From positions 1 through 64,000 of the forward strand of contig JACPOA010000064.1 of NCBI GenBank assembly GCA_016185205.1: DNA of 64,000 bases, in the 5' to 3' direction. Both the position numbers and the translations under genes were made by a program. Positions 17,201 to 24,964 of the stretch are shown piece after piece. How positions within the stretch are numbered: position 1 is the stretch's first letter; every line of letters starts with the position of its first letter. Under the pieces are notes generated by a model. That model was not told the DNA's origin. It ran no database searches and saw only the letters and a list, made by a program, of their open reading frames with translations. The stretch comes from Hyphomicrobiales bacterium (GTDB lineage Bacteria; Pseudomonadota; Alphaproteobacteria; Rhizobiales; Xanthobacteraceae).

Positions 17201-17458
17201 GGCCAAGGCAAAACCCTGCGCGAGGTGCTGCTGGAAGCCGGCAGCGTGCGCTTCAAGCCTATTCTGCTGACCGCACTGGCGGCCATGATCGGCGCGGCGA
17301 CCATTCTCCTCGATCCGATTTTCCAGGGACTGGCGATCTCGCTGCTGTTCGGTCTCGCTTCGTCGACTTTGCTGACCGTCCTGGTGATTCCAGCTCTATA
17401 CGTCGTGTTGCGAGACGCGGACAAAGTTGTTTATACCGAAAACCTCATCCGGCGATAA
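14228..17458 (+). CDS. RND efflux transporter, AcrB/HAE1-like inner-membrane pump
   Basis: A 1076-residue transporter with the duplicated RND architecture: one N-terminal helix, a large periplasmic domain, then a bundle of helices, repeated. The proton-relay motif in TM4 is visible as Gly-Ile-Leu-Val-Asp-Asp-Ala-Ile-Val-Val-Val-Glu-Asn. The start is GTG 14228, overlapping the adaptor stop. Length and motifs fit the HAE1/AcrB group. The methionine triad and charged relay typical of CusA metal pumps were not recognised. Operon position under a BigR-like ArsR repressor suggests induction by sulfide/persulfide or related electrophiles rather than by classical drugs. The exported substrate is unknown. 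Confidence 0.9.
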   Translation: MKLGLSGRLTQATIRSPLTPLFLLAALAVGLIALLSIPREEEPQISVPMVDIRVNADGLKAPDAVELVTKPLEAIIKALDGVEHVYSQTVDDRVMVTARFLVGTSADDAILRVHEKIRANLDRIPVGISEPLIVGRGINDVAVVVLTLSPKPDAAARWTDKDLYELADQLRSELVKTDNVGLTYISGGNPQQIRVEPDPSRLALFGVTLQQLVAKVRDANRSFQAGNVRDNGIMRNVAAGQTLAGIPDIGLLLVATRDSRPVYVRDVAAVVLGPSPQEHRVWMDTPKQDGHWDRVPALSVAFAKRAGANAVVVAEQLLTRLRSVEGRLIPADVNVTVTRDYGETANEKANELLFHLGLATVSIVVLIAFAIGWREALVTLVVIPTTILLTLFASKMMGYTINRVSLFALIFSIGILVDDAIVVVENIARHWAMKDGRSRLQGAIEAVAEVGNPTIVATLTVVAALLPMLFVSGLMGPYMAPIPVNASAAMLFSFFVAMVIAPWLMTRLHPQGNALHEHEAAHGEGILGRLYRRMANPVVRSRRSAWRFLIGVGVATVAVCVLFATKSVTVKLLPFDNKSELAVVVDLPEGATLEDTERTLFAIAGVARQLPEIRSIETYAGTPAPFNFNGLVRHYYVRELPELGELHLNLAPSAERARASHAIALDLRARLKTLILPAGTVARVVEVPPGPPVLATLLAEVYGSSSTERRAIIAELKTLFASVPYIVDIDDSIGQPRPRLRISIDQDRLEFFGVEQRDVYDTIAALFGGTAVGYSHRGEGRNPIEIVVRLPKRDLSWSELLASTPVPANSVPGNKTVVELGDVVRVTKELGSPTIFRRDGRFADMVMAELAGAFEAPIYGILDINKRIAAHNWGALASPTIRFHGQPEDESKPTILWDGEWEITYVTFRDMGAAFMVAIVGIYILVVAQFGSFKLPLVILTPIPLTLIGIVLGHWLFGAPFTATSMIGFIALAGIIVRNSILLVDFIRHGSGQGKTLREVLLEAGSVRFKPILLTALAAMIGAATILLDPIFQGLAISLLFGLASSTLLTVLVIPALYVVLRDADKVVYTENLIRR

Positions 17459-17775
17459 TTTTATTCTTGTCGATCGAAATTCCCTGTTCCTGCGCCAAAA
17501 TTCCCTGCTCCGTCGAAATAATTCCTGTTTGGATGAGTAGGGAATTTGCGTCTAACGCCCTGCGCCGACGCCACTATTCAGCGTCTCTGGCATGCCATAA
17601 CTAGCATCTCAAGTTGTGACCGGGACGCCGGGTGGCTTGGCCAATGCAACTCTGGATGGCGCAGATGGTTGCCCAATAACGCCAACTTATACTGACTTGC
17701 TCTTGGGCCCGTGCCGCGCGACGATGGCATCAAGGCCATCATAAGGGCCGCTATGCGGACATATCGGAGGGACTA
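17459..17775. other. Intergenic region with short AAATTCCCT repeats
   Basis: This 317-bp gap holds AAATTCCCT at 17477-17485 and 17498-17506, a related AATTCCTG near 17520, and the exact inverse AGGGAATTT at 17539-17547. On the minus strand these read as a short open peptide without known domains, possibly the tail of a decayed insertion element. The right part carries the promoter and the GGAGGG ribosome-binding site of the next gene. No hairpin with a T-run was found after the pump gene. Confidence 0.45.
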
Positions 17776-18948
17776 ATGATCAGAACTAGCAAGGCGACAG
17801 CCATTGGGCTTACCGCCGCAATTCTCGTTTTCATGGCGGCAACCGCCGACGCCAAGGACAAGGTGAAGGTCGGCTTTATTGGTCCGTTGACGGGCGGCGT
17901 CTCGGTCAACGGCATCGGCGGACGCAACTCGGCCGATCTCGCCGTGAAGCTGCGTAATGCCGACGTCAAGGCAAAATACGAATACGAGCTCGTGGTGCTC
18001 GACGACGAGTGCAAGCCGAACGTCGCGGTGCAGGTCGCCACCAAGATGGCGGCCGATAAGGACATCATTGCCGCCGCCACGCATTATTGTTCGGCGACCG
18101 CCATCGCGACCGTCGACACCTATCACAAGTTTGGTTTTCCGGTGATCGTCTGGGGCGCCGTGCTGCCCGACATTACCTATCGCAACAAATATGCGGAAAT
18201 TCATCGCGTCAACGGCACGATGATCAATCAGAACGACGCGAATGCGGAACTGGTCTCCAAGCTCGGCTACAAGACCGTCGCGGTGATCCATGACACCACC
18301 GACTACGGCAAAGGGCATAACGAATATTTCAGCAAGGCCCTGGCCAAGATCGGCAAAGCGAAGATCGTCGGCACGTTCGGGGTAACCGCTGAGCAGCAGG
18401 ACTTCACCGCCGAGCTTACGCAGATCAAGGCGCTCAACCCAGAGGTCATCTATTTTGGTGGGTTGACGCCGATCGGCGTTCGCATCCGTTCCCAAATGGA
18501 CAAGCTCGGGATCAAGGCCGTGTTCGACGCCACCTCGGGCATCGTGTCCGACGCCTATATCCAAGGCCTCGGTCCGCTAGCCGAAGGCACACTTGCCTTC
18601 CGCGAAGGCGCGCCGACCGAGAAGTTGCCAGGCGGCAAATTTTTCCTGGAAAAATACAACGCCCAGAAATATGACGGCCCGCCCGAAGCCTATGGCGCCT
18701 TCGCCTATGCGGCGATGGACATGATCCTGAACACCATCGAGAAGGTCGGACCCGACCGCAAGAAAGTCATCGCCGACCTTGGCAACGTGAAGGACCGCGA
18801 TTCGATCGTCGGCAAGATCACCTTCGACGACCACGGCCAGAACACCGTGGCCTTGATCACGAAATACGTGATCCAGGACGGCAAATTCGTCGAGTGGGAC
18901 GAGAGTGAATACGCCAGCGGCAAGCGCAAGCTGCCCGGGCAGAAATAG
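17776..18948 (+). CDS. Branched-chain amino acid-type ABC transporter substrate-binding protein (Liv operon 2)
   Basis: A 390-residue periplasmic binding protein. A signal peptide (about 1-26, cleavage after Ala-Asp-Ala) is followed by the LivK-like first strand Lys-Val-Gly-Phe-Ile-Gly-Pro-Leu-Thr-Gly-Gly. A Cys appears in Asp-Asp-Glu-Cys-Lys-Pro and another in His-Tyr-Cys-Ser, probably forming a disulfide between early loops. The first is found in LivK/LivJ relatives. A strong GGAGGG site precedes the ATG. It leads a complete five-gene operon (H, M, G, F follow). Ligand: a hydrophobic amino acid is plausible, not proven. Confidence 0.9.
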   Translation: MIRTSKATAIGLTAAILVFMAATADAKDKVKVGFIGPLTGGVSVNGIGGRNSADLAVKLRNADVKAKYEYELVVLDDECKPNVAVQVATKMAADKDIIAAATHYCSATAIATVDTYHKFGFPVIVWGAVLPDITYRNKYAEIHRVNGTMINQNDANAELVSKLGYKTVAVIHDTTDYGKGHNEYFSKALAKIGKAKIVGTFGVTAEQQDFTAELTQIKALNPEVIYFGGLTPIGVRIRSQMDKLGIKAVFDATSGIVSDAYIQGLGPLAEGTLAFREGAPTEKLPGGKFFLEKYNAQKYDGPPEAYGAFAYAAMDMILNTIEKVGPDRKKVIADLGNVKDRDSIVGKITFDDHGQNTVALITKYVIQDGKFVEWDESEYASGKRKLPGQK

Positions 18949-18960
18949 CATAACGATCGG

Positions 18961-18984
18961 GGCGAGGCTCTCTGGAGTCTCGCC
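18961..18984 (+). other. Intercistronic RNA hairpin, Liv operon 2
   Basis: GGCGAGGCT-CTCTGG-AGTCTCGCC forms a 9-bp stem (one G-U pair) with a 6-base loop, 12 bp after the binding-protein stop and 37 bp before livH. No T-run follows immediately. It is equivalent in position to hairpins in the other three Liv operons. Confidence 0.6.
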
Positions 18985-19021
18985 TCACTACTTCCCTTGA
19001 TCCTGCAGTCAAGACGAAATC

Positions 19022-19942
19022 ATGGATGTGGGGCTGTTCGCTCAATATGTCATGAACGGGCTGATGCTCGGCATGATGTATGCACTTGTCGCCGTCGGCT
19101 TCACTCTGTTTTTCGGCGTGCTCGACATCATCAAGTTTTCGCACGGCGACGTGCTGACCGTCGGCGCCTTCGTAGCGCTTGCTACATTCGCCGGCCTGCA
19201 TGCGGCCGGTTTCAATTCGCAATGGCTTGATCTCGTGATTATGCTCGCCGTCGCAACGCTGGCGATGGCCGCGCTCGGCATGCTGATCGCACGCTACCTC
19301 GTGATGCCGTTGCGCTCGGCGCCGGCGCTCAATACGCTGCTGATCACGCTCATGCTCGGCACGGTGCTGCGCGAAGCGGTACGGCTGTTCTATCCGCAGG
19401 GCGCCAACCCGAAGCCGTTTCCGGCGCTGTTGCCACAAAACTCGATTGATCTCGGAAGCCTCAATTTGCGGCTCGACAATGTGCTGATGCTCGCGGCCGG
19501 CGCCGCGGTGATCGTCGGCCTGCAATTCCTGCTCAACCGCACGAAGCTCGGATTGGCTATTCGCGCGGTCGCGCAGGACGAGGAGACCGCGCGCACGATG
19601 GGCGTGAATTTCACCGCCATTGTACTCGTCACCTTTGCGATCGGCTCCGGTCTTGCAGCATTCGCGGGGGTGATGAACGGGCTCTATTATAACGAGATCA
19701 ACTTTGGCATCGGTCTTTATCTCGGCGTGATCGGCTTTTCCGCCGCGATCATTGGCGGGCTCGGCAGCATCTATGGGGCGATCCTCGGTGGCTTCCTGTT
19801 CGCCGGACTGCAGACGGTCGGCACCGTGCTATTGCCCTTCGCCAGCGCCTACAAGGACGTGTTTGCTTTCGCCGTCGTCATCGCCATCATGGCCTGGCGC
19901 CCAACCGGGCTAATCCAGGAAAAAATCAGCGAGCGGGTTTGA
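19022..19942 (+). CDS. Branched-chain amino acid ABC transporter permease, LivH type (Liv operon 2)
   Basis: A 306-residue polytopic permease beginning with the usual short N-terminus before Gly-Leu-Met-Leu-Gly-Met-Met-Tyr-Ala-Leu-Val-Ala-Val-Gly-Phe. The family segment Ile-Lys-Phe-Ser-His-Gly-Asp and the coupling loop Gly-Gly-Leu-Gly-Ser-Ile-Tyr-Gly-Ala are present. Its TGA overlaps the ATG of the next permease. It should form the membrane channel together with LivM. Confidence 0.92.
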   Translation: MDVGLFAQYVMNGLMLGMMYALVAVGFTLFFGVLDIIKFSHGDVLTVGAFVALATFAGLHAAGFNSQWLDLVIMLAVATLAMAALGMLIARYLVMPLRSAPALNTLLITLMLGTVLREAVRLFYPQGANPKPFPALLPQNSIDLGSLNLRLDNVLMLAAGAAVIVGLQFLLNRTKLGLAIRAVAQDEETARTMGVNFTAIVLVTFAIGSGLAAFAGVMNGLYYNEINFGIGLYLGVIGFSAAIIGGLGSIYGAILGGFLFAGLQTVGTVLLPFASAYKDVFAFAVVIAIMAWRPTGLIQEKISERV

Positions 19943-21105
19943 TGGCGGGGAACGCGAAGACGTCACAGGCGGCAGTATTGCCGGGGATCATCGCACTTGC
20001 GATTGCGGCCGTATACCTGATCGCGCTACTGGCGGTGGAGAAGCAATCTCTCATCATTTCTCTTTTGGCTGTCGGGATCATTGTCGTGATCGCGGCCGCA
20101 GGGTTTGGCCTTTTGGACGGCGTCAGCCGCGCGTTTTCCGATCACGAGGATGCGCTGGGCGGATTTGCCATCCTTGCGCTGCTCGCTGTCGGAGTGTTCT
20201 TTCACGAGGATCATTTCGTTCTGTTGCTGGTCACGACCGTCCTGCTCTACAGCGTGGCGACGCTGGGCTTGAACATCCAGTTCGGCTACGCCGGAGTGCT
20301 GAATTTCGCCGGCGCGTCGTTTTTCGGCATCGGTGCCTATACCTCGGCGGTGCTCAATGCGCATACAGCCTTGCCGCATCTGATCGTGCTGTTGATCGGC
20401 GGCCTGCTGGCGGCATTAATTGGCTCTTTGCTGCTGCTGCCGGTGTTGCGCACGCGCGGACACTACGCGGCCGTCGTCACCATCGCCTTTGCACTGCTGT
20501 TCAAGACTTTTCTCGAAGTCAACGACGTGCTCGGCGGGCCGCAGGGCATGCAGGTCAAAGGCATGACCATCATGGGCTGGTCATTCAATGACAATATCGA
20601 GATCGGCAAAGTCTCGCTTTCGTTCTACATAAACTATTTCGCCATTAGCGTCTTATTGCTGATCGGTGCGTTTATCGTGGTGCGGAGGCTCGAACGGTCC
20701 TGGATCGGGCTCAATCTCGATGCGTTGCGGCTCGACGAGACCGCCGCTAGCTGTTTCGGCCTTGACGTCGTGCGCTGGAAGATCACCGCATTCCTGATCG
20801 GCAATTTCCTCATCGGCGTTGCGGGCGCCATGTTCGGCATGGTCGGAAGCTTCGTCGCCCCCAACAACTACACCTTCGCCGACTCTCTCATTCTCGTTTC
20901 GATCCTGCTGCTTGGCGGCATCGGCAATCCCTGGGGACTCATCGTCGCCACGTTCATCGTCGTGGTGGTTCCGGAAAAACTGCAGACCATCCAGGAATAT
21001 CGCTTCCTGCTCTATGCCTTGCTGGTGATTGGCGTGCTGCTGTTCCGTCCCGAGGGGCTGCTGCCGCGCCCCGTGCGCCGTTATTTCCCGGGATGGCAGC
21101 CATGA
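19942..21105 (+). CDS. Branched-chain amino acid ABC transporter permease, LivM type (Liv operon 2)
   Basis: A 387-residue permease, longer than most LivM proteins because about 90 N-terminal residues with two or three extra hydrophobic segments precede the conserved core. The core carries Gly-Leu-Asn-Ile-Gln-Phe-Gly-Tyr-Ala-Gly-Val-Leu-Asn-Phe-Ala-Gly, a variant of the usual Gly-Gln-Ile-Ser-Leu-Gly-His-Ala motif in which His-Ala is replaced. The start is ATG 19942, which shares its A with the livH stop codon. The C-terminal Gly-Gly-Ile-Gly-Asn-Pro-Trp-Gly loop should contact the ATPases. Confidence 0.9.
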   Translation: MAGNAKTSQAAVLPGIIALAIAAVYLIALLAVEKQSLIISLLAVGIIVVIAAAGFGLLDGVSRAFSDHEDALGGFAILALLAVGVFFHEDHFVLLLVTTVLLYSVATLGLNIQFGYAGVLNFAGASFFGIGAYTSAVLNAHTALPHLIVLLIGGLLAALIGSLLLLPVLRTRGHYAAVVTIAFALLFKTFLEVNDVLGGPQGMQVKGMTIMGWSFNDNIEIGKVSLSFYINYFAISVLLLIGAFIVVRRLERSWIGLNLDALRLDETAASCFGLDVVRWKITAFLIGNFLIGVAGAMFGMVGSFVAPNNYTFADSLILVSILLLGGIGNPWGLIVATFIVVVVPEKLQTIQEYRFLLYALLVIGVLLFRPEGLLPRPVRRYFPGWQP

Positions 21106-21875
21106 CCGCGCTGCTGGAAGCCCGCGGCGTCGTGAAGCGATTCGGCGGCGTGGTCGCGCTCGATGGGCTCGATCTCGCCGTTACCGCCGGCGAAATCATC
21201 GGGCTCATCGGCCCCAACGGTTCCGGCAAGACGACATTCTTCAACGTCGCCACGGGAATCTACGCTGCCAACGCAGGCTGCGTGATGTTCGATGGCGCCG
21301 ACATCACAAGAGTTCCGGCCCGCGCGATCTATCGGGCGGGGGTTTCCCGTACCTTCCAACGTTCGCGCCTGTCGCTGCCCTTGTCGATCTTCGACAACAT
21401 CATGATCGGCAATCACAAGCGGCTCAATCAGGGGCTTTGGTTCAATCTCGTGAAACGTGGCGACTTCAAGCACGAATTCGAGGCGAGCTACCGCGCCGCG
21501 CGTGCGCTGGTCGAAGTCTTCGAACCGGCGCTCGCGAACCGGATGTTTGAGCCGGTCGCCGGCCTGCCGATGATCGACCGCCGCCGCATCGAGATTTGCC
21601 GCGCCCTCATCAGCGAGCCGAAACTGCTGCTGCTCGACGAGCCCTCGGCCGGCATGACGCACGACGAAACGGCCGAATTGATGAACGACATTCTGATCGT
21701 ACGCGAACGCAACAAGGATCTGACGATCATTATCGTCGAGCACGAGATGGGAGTGATCGAACGCATCACCAACCGCTGCGTGGTGCTCAATTTCGGCCGC
21801 AAGATCGCGGAGGGGCCTTACCGCGACGTGGCCGCAGATGCCCAGGTGCAAGAAGCTTATCTCGGGGTCGCCTAA
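21102..21875 (+). CDS. ABC transporter ATP-binding protein, LivG type (Liv operon 2)
   Basis: A 257-residue ATPase. Walker A is Gly-Pro-Asn-Gly-Ser-Gly-Lys-Thr-Thr, Walker B is Leu-Leu-Leu-Leu-Asp-Glu-Pro-Ser, and the switch is Val-Glu-His-Glu-Met. The signature region is degenerate (Leu-Pro-Met-Ile-Asp-Arg-Arg-Arg), lacking LSGGQ, as often in LivG. I use ATG 21102, whose last two bases start the livM TGA; an in-frame ATG at 21093 would add three residues. Its TAA overlaps the next ATG. Confidence 0.9.
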   Translation: MTALLEARGVVKRFGGVVALDGLDLAVTAGEIIGLIGPNGSGKTTFFNVATGIYAANAGCVMFDGADITRVPARAIYRAGVSRTFQRSRLSLPLSIFDNIMIGNHKRLNQGLWFNLVKRGDFKHEFEASYRAARALVEVFEPALANRMFEPVAGLPMIDRRRIEICRALISEPKLLLLDEPSAGMTHDETAELMNDILIVRERNKDLTIIIVEHEMGVIERITNRCVVLNFGRKIAEGPYRDVAADAQVQEAYLGVA

Positions 21876-22585
21876 TGTCCGGCATGCTCGAGATCGATGG
21901 TGTCTACACGGCCTACGACAAGGCCGATGTGCTGCAGGGCGTCTCGCTGTCGGTGCAACCGGGCAATATTACCTGTCTGCTCGGCTCCAACGGCTCCGGC
22001 AAGACGACGCTTGTGCGCTCGATCCTGGGGCTTACGCCGGCGCGCGCCGGACGCATCATCTTCAACGGCACCGACATCACGCGGCTTGCGACCCACAAGG
22101 TTGTCGCCGCAGGCATCGCCTGCATCCCCGAGGGGCGGAAAGTCTTTCCGAAGCTGACGGTCGAGGAGAATTTGCGCGTCGGCGCCTATCAGGAACCTTC
22201 GGACAAGATCACGCAATCGCGCATGGCCGACATCTTTCGCATCTTTCCGCGCCTCGCCGAGCGTCGTATGCAGCTTGCCGGCACCATGTCTGGCGGCGAG
22301 CAGGCGATGGTGTCGATCGGGCGCGGCCTGATGTGCGCGCCGAAGCTGCTTTTGATCGACGAACCGTCGCTCGGCCTATCGCCGCGGCTGGTGAAGGAGA
22401 ATTTCAATATTATCCGCAAAATTAACGAACGCGGCATCACCGTGCTGCTGGTCGAGCAAAACGTGCATCAGACGCTTGCCATCTCGCATTTCGGTTTTGT
22501 CATATCGAAAGGCCGTGTCGCGACCAGCGGGACGCCGTCGGAGCTTGCGGATCGCAGTGAGGTGCGTGATGCTTATTTTGGGTAG
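21875..22585 (+). CDS. ABC transporter ATP-binding protein, LivF type (Liv operon 2)
   Basis: A 236-residue ATPase. Walker A is Gly-Ser-Asn-Gly-Ser-Gly-Lys-Thr-Thr, the signature is Met-Ser-Gly-Gly-Glu-Gln, Walker B is Leu-Leu-Leu-Ile-Asp-Glu-Pro-Ser-Leu-Gly-Leu, and the switch Val-Glu-Gln-Asn-Val is the LivF form. The size is exactly typical. It overlaps livG by one base and is followed after 3 bp by an M20 peptidase gene, so the peptidase is probably part of the operon. Confidence 0.92.
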   Translation: MSGMLEIDGVYTAYDKADVLQGVSLSVQPGNITCLLGSNGSGKTTLVRSILGLTPARAGRIIFNGTDITRLATHKVVAAGIACIPEGRKVFPKLTVEENLRVGAYQEPSDKITQSRMADIFRIFPRLAERRMQLAGTMSGGEQAMVSIGRGLMCAPKLLLIDEPSLGLSPRLVKENFNIIRKINERGITVLLVEQNVHQTLAISHFGFVISKGRVATSGTPSELADRSEVRDAYFG

Positions 22586-22588
22586 ACC

Positions 22589-23710
22589 ATGCCATCATCG
22601 ATCGAACTGACGCAGGAACTGGTTCGCTTCAACACCATCAATCCGCCTGGGGCCGAACGGCCTTGCGCGGCGCGGCTGGCGGACTTGTTGGAGGGTGCCG
22701 GTTTCGCCGTCGAGCTCGTTCCGTTCGGCGAGGGACGGGCGCAGATCCTTGCGCGTCTGGGCGGTACGGAGACCAAGTTGCCGCTCGGCTTTACCGGCCA
22801 TATCGATACCGTGCCGCTCGGTGCGCAGCCCTGGTCGGTCGATCCCTTTGCGGCCGATATCGCGGATGGCAAGCTTTACGGCCGTGGATCGTCGGATATG
22901 AAAAGCGGTGTGGCGGCTTTCGTTACGGCTTGCATTGCCCACGCCGATCGGCTGGCGAATACGCCGGGCGTTCTACTGGTGATCACCGCCGGCGAAGAAA
23001 CCGGCTGCACCGGCGCCGACGCGCTGGTCAGCGAACACCGCCAACTCGGAAAGGTCGGCGCACTGGTCGTGGCGGAACCCACCGGCAACAAGCCGCTGGT
23101 CGGCCACAAGGGCGCGCTCTGGTTGGAGGCGGAAACCAAAGGCGTGACCGCGCACGGCTCCATGCCGGAGAAAGGGATTAACGCCGTCTACAAGGCGGCG
23201 CGCGCCGTCGCGGCTTTGCAGGAGTTCGACTTCAACGTGGCACGCCACGATATGCTCGGCGGCGCAACGCTCAATGTCGGCACGATCCACGGCGGAATCA
23301 ACATCAACTCGGTTCCCGACCGGGCCACGATCGGCATCGATATCCGCACCATTCCCGCACAAAGCCACGCGCAAATCCGCGAGCAGATGACCAGCTATCT
23401 GGGTCCCGACGTGGCGTTGAAAACGCTGCTGGACGCCAAAAGCATCTGGACCGATCCGCATCATCCTTGGATCGGTGAAGTGTTGCAAGTCGCACGGGAC
23501 GTTGAGGGTGTCGATAATGGTCTCGGAGCCGCACCTTATTTCACGGATGCTTCCGCGCTGACGCCAGCACTCGGATCGCCGCCTACCGTGATTATTGGAC
23601 CTGGCGAGTTGGCGCTTGCCCACCAGACGGACGAATATTGCCTGGTATCGCGCATTGAAAGAGCGACCGAAATATACTCACTGCTTATTCTGGGTTGGTG
23701 CCGCGCCTGA
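22589..23710 (+). CDS. M20 family metallopeptidase / amidohydrolase (ArgE/DapE/CPG2-like)
   Basis: A 373-residue zinc hydrolase that should cleave an N-acyl or peptide bond. Metal ligands are visible: His71 with Asp73 (Gly-His-Ile-Asp-Thr-Val-Pro), Asp103 (Gly-Ser-Ser-Asp-Met-Lys-Ser-Gly), a Glu-Glu pair (Ala-Gly-Glu-Glu-Thr-Gly-Cys) with the catalytic and bridging glutamates, and a late His in Ala-Leu-Ala-His-Gln-Thr-Asp-Glu. The dimerisation insert lies in the middle. The gene starts 3 bp after livF of operon 2. The pairing suggests import of an N-acylated amino acid or small peptide that this enzyme hydrolyses. The exact substrate cannot be called from sequence. Confidence 0.87.
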   Translation: MPSSIELTQELVRFNTINPPGAERPCAARLADLLEGAGFAVELVPFGEGRAQILARLGGTETKLPLGFTGHIDTVPLGAQPWSVDPFAADIADGKLYGRGSSDMKSGVAAFVTACIAHADRLANTPGVLLVITAGEETGCTGADALVSEHRQLGKVGALVVAEPTGNKPLVGHKGALWLEAETKGVTAHGSMPEKGINAVYKAARAVAALQEFDFNVARHDMLGGATLNVGTIHGGININSVPDRATIGIDIRTIPAQSHAQIREQMTSYLGPDVALKTLLDAKSIWTDPHHPWIGEVLQVARDVEGVDNGLGAAPYFTDASALTPALGSPPTVIIGPGELALAHQTDEYCLVSRIERATEIYSLLILGWCRA

Positions 23711-23744
23711 CTCTGATCTACAGCTTCGGCAATAACGCGATACT

Positions 23745-24824
23745 CTAGTGGATCGACTCTAACTTTTCCTTCCCTCGTTTGACAGCGGCGAGGATACGTT
23801 TGGGATTGGCGGTCCAGACGAAGGGTTTAGGATCGGCGTTGGTCTCGGCGACGAAGCGGTCGATGGCGGCCTTGAGGTCGTCGACTGATCGGAAGACGCC
23901 GCGCTTGAGGCGACGGCGCGTGAGCTTGGCGAAGAAGCCCTCGACGGCGTTAAGCCAGGACGCCGAAGTGGGCGTGAAGTGGAAGGTCCAGCGGGGATGC
24001 CGGGCGAGCCATTGGCGCACCTTCGGATGCTTGTGCGTGGCGTAGTTGTCGACGATGGCATGGATCGCTTTCCGCTTTGGGACTTGCACCTCGATGGTGT
24101 TGAGGAAGCGGAGGAACTCTTGGTGCCGGTGGCGTTTCATGTTGCGGCCGATGACGCTGCCGTCGAGCACGTTGAGGGCGGCGAACAGTGTCGTCGTGCC
24201 ATGGCGTTTGTAGTCGTGCGTCATCGTGCCGGCGCGGCCCGGCTTCATCGGCAACCCCGGCTGGGTGCGGTCGAGCGCCTGGATTTGGCTCTTCTCGTCG
24301 ACCGAGAGAACGACGGCATGGGCGGGCGGATCGACATAGAGGCCGACGACGTCCTTGAGTTTCTCGGCGAAGTTCGGATCGTTCGACAGTTTGAACGTGC
24401 GGATGCGATGCGGCGCGAGCCGGTGGGCCTCAAGGATGCGTTGCACCGAGCGCAGGCTCACCCCCGCCGCCTTGGCCAGCATCCGGCCGGTCCAGTGGGT
24501 TGCTTCTCCCGGCGGCGGTCCGAGCGCCAGATCGACAACCCGCCGCACGGTGTCGGGCGGAAGCGGCGGCTTGCCGGGCTTGCGCGTCTTGTCGCGCATA
24601 AGCCCCGCCACACCCTCCGCCATGAACCGCGCCTGCCAGGTCCATACCACGGGCTTCGACTTGCCCGACCGGCGCATGATCTCGACGGTGCCGCAGCCAT
24701 CGGCCGTGGCGAGGATGATATTGGCGCGCCACACATGCTTCTGCGGTGCGCTGCGATCCGCGACGATCGCCTCAAGCCGACGGCGGTCTGCTCGCGTGAC
24801 GTTCACGACAATTCCTGCTCTCAT
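23745..24824 (-). CDS. IS630-family transposase
   Basis: A 359-residue transposase. The N-terminal helix-turn-helix (about 45-75) is followed by a DDE catalytic domain: Asp176 (Ser-Val-Asp-Glu-Lys-Ser), Asp259 (Ile-Val-Asp-Asn-Tyr-Ala-Thr-His), Glu295 (Trp-Leu-Asn-Ala-Val-Glu-Gly-Phe-Phe). The frame is intact, so the element may be active. The TAG stop sits at the very edge of the element: its T and A belong to the target TA and its G to flanking DNA. Confidence 0.93.
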   Translation of the reverse strand: MRAGIVVNVTRADRRRLEAIVADRSAPQKHVWRANIILATADGCGTVEIMRRSGKSKPVVWTWQARFMAEGVAGLMRDKTRKPGKPPLPPDTVRRVVDLALGPPPGEATHWTGRMLAKAAGVSLRSVQRILEAHRLAPHRIRTFKLSNDPNFAEKLKDVVGLYVDPPAHAVVLSVDEKSQIQALDRTQPGLPMKPGRAGTMTHDYKRHGTTTLFAALNVLDGSVIGRNMKRHRHQEFLRFLNTIEVQVPKRKAIHAIVDNYATHKHPKVRQWLARHPRWTFHFTPTSASWLNAVEGFFAKLTRRRLKRGVFRSVDDLKAAIDRFVAETNADPKPFVWTANPKRILAAVKRGKEKLESIH

Positions 24825-24883
24825 GACGAGAGCTTGAACTGCTTCGGTCGATTTGGGAATCGTCCGAATGAATCAGACCACTA
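23746..24883. mobile_element. IS630-family insertion sequence with TA target duplication
   Basis: The element lies between TA at 23746-23747 and TA at 24882-24883. Inside these, both ends read inward as GTGG, and the first 18 bases of the two ends (counting the TA) agree at about 12 positions, an imperfect terminal inverted repeat. The length of about 1.14 kb and the single transposase gene fit IS630. It inserted between the M20 peptidase gene, which it leaves intact, and the DMT transporter gene. The ends are placed by eye. Confidence 0.85.
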
Positions 24884-24964
24884 GGACGGGCAGGAACTCG
24901 CGCGATGGTGATCCACGTCAAGGATGTTCAAACTCAATTATAGTTGTAGGTGACGCGTGTTGGC

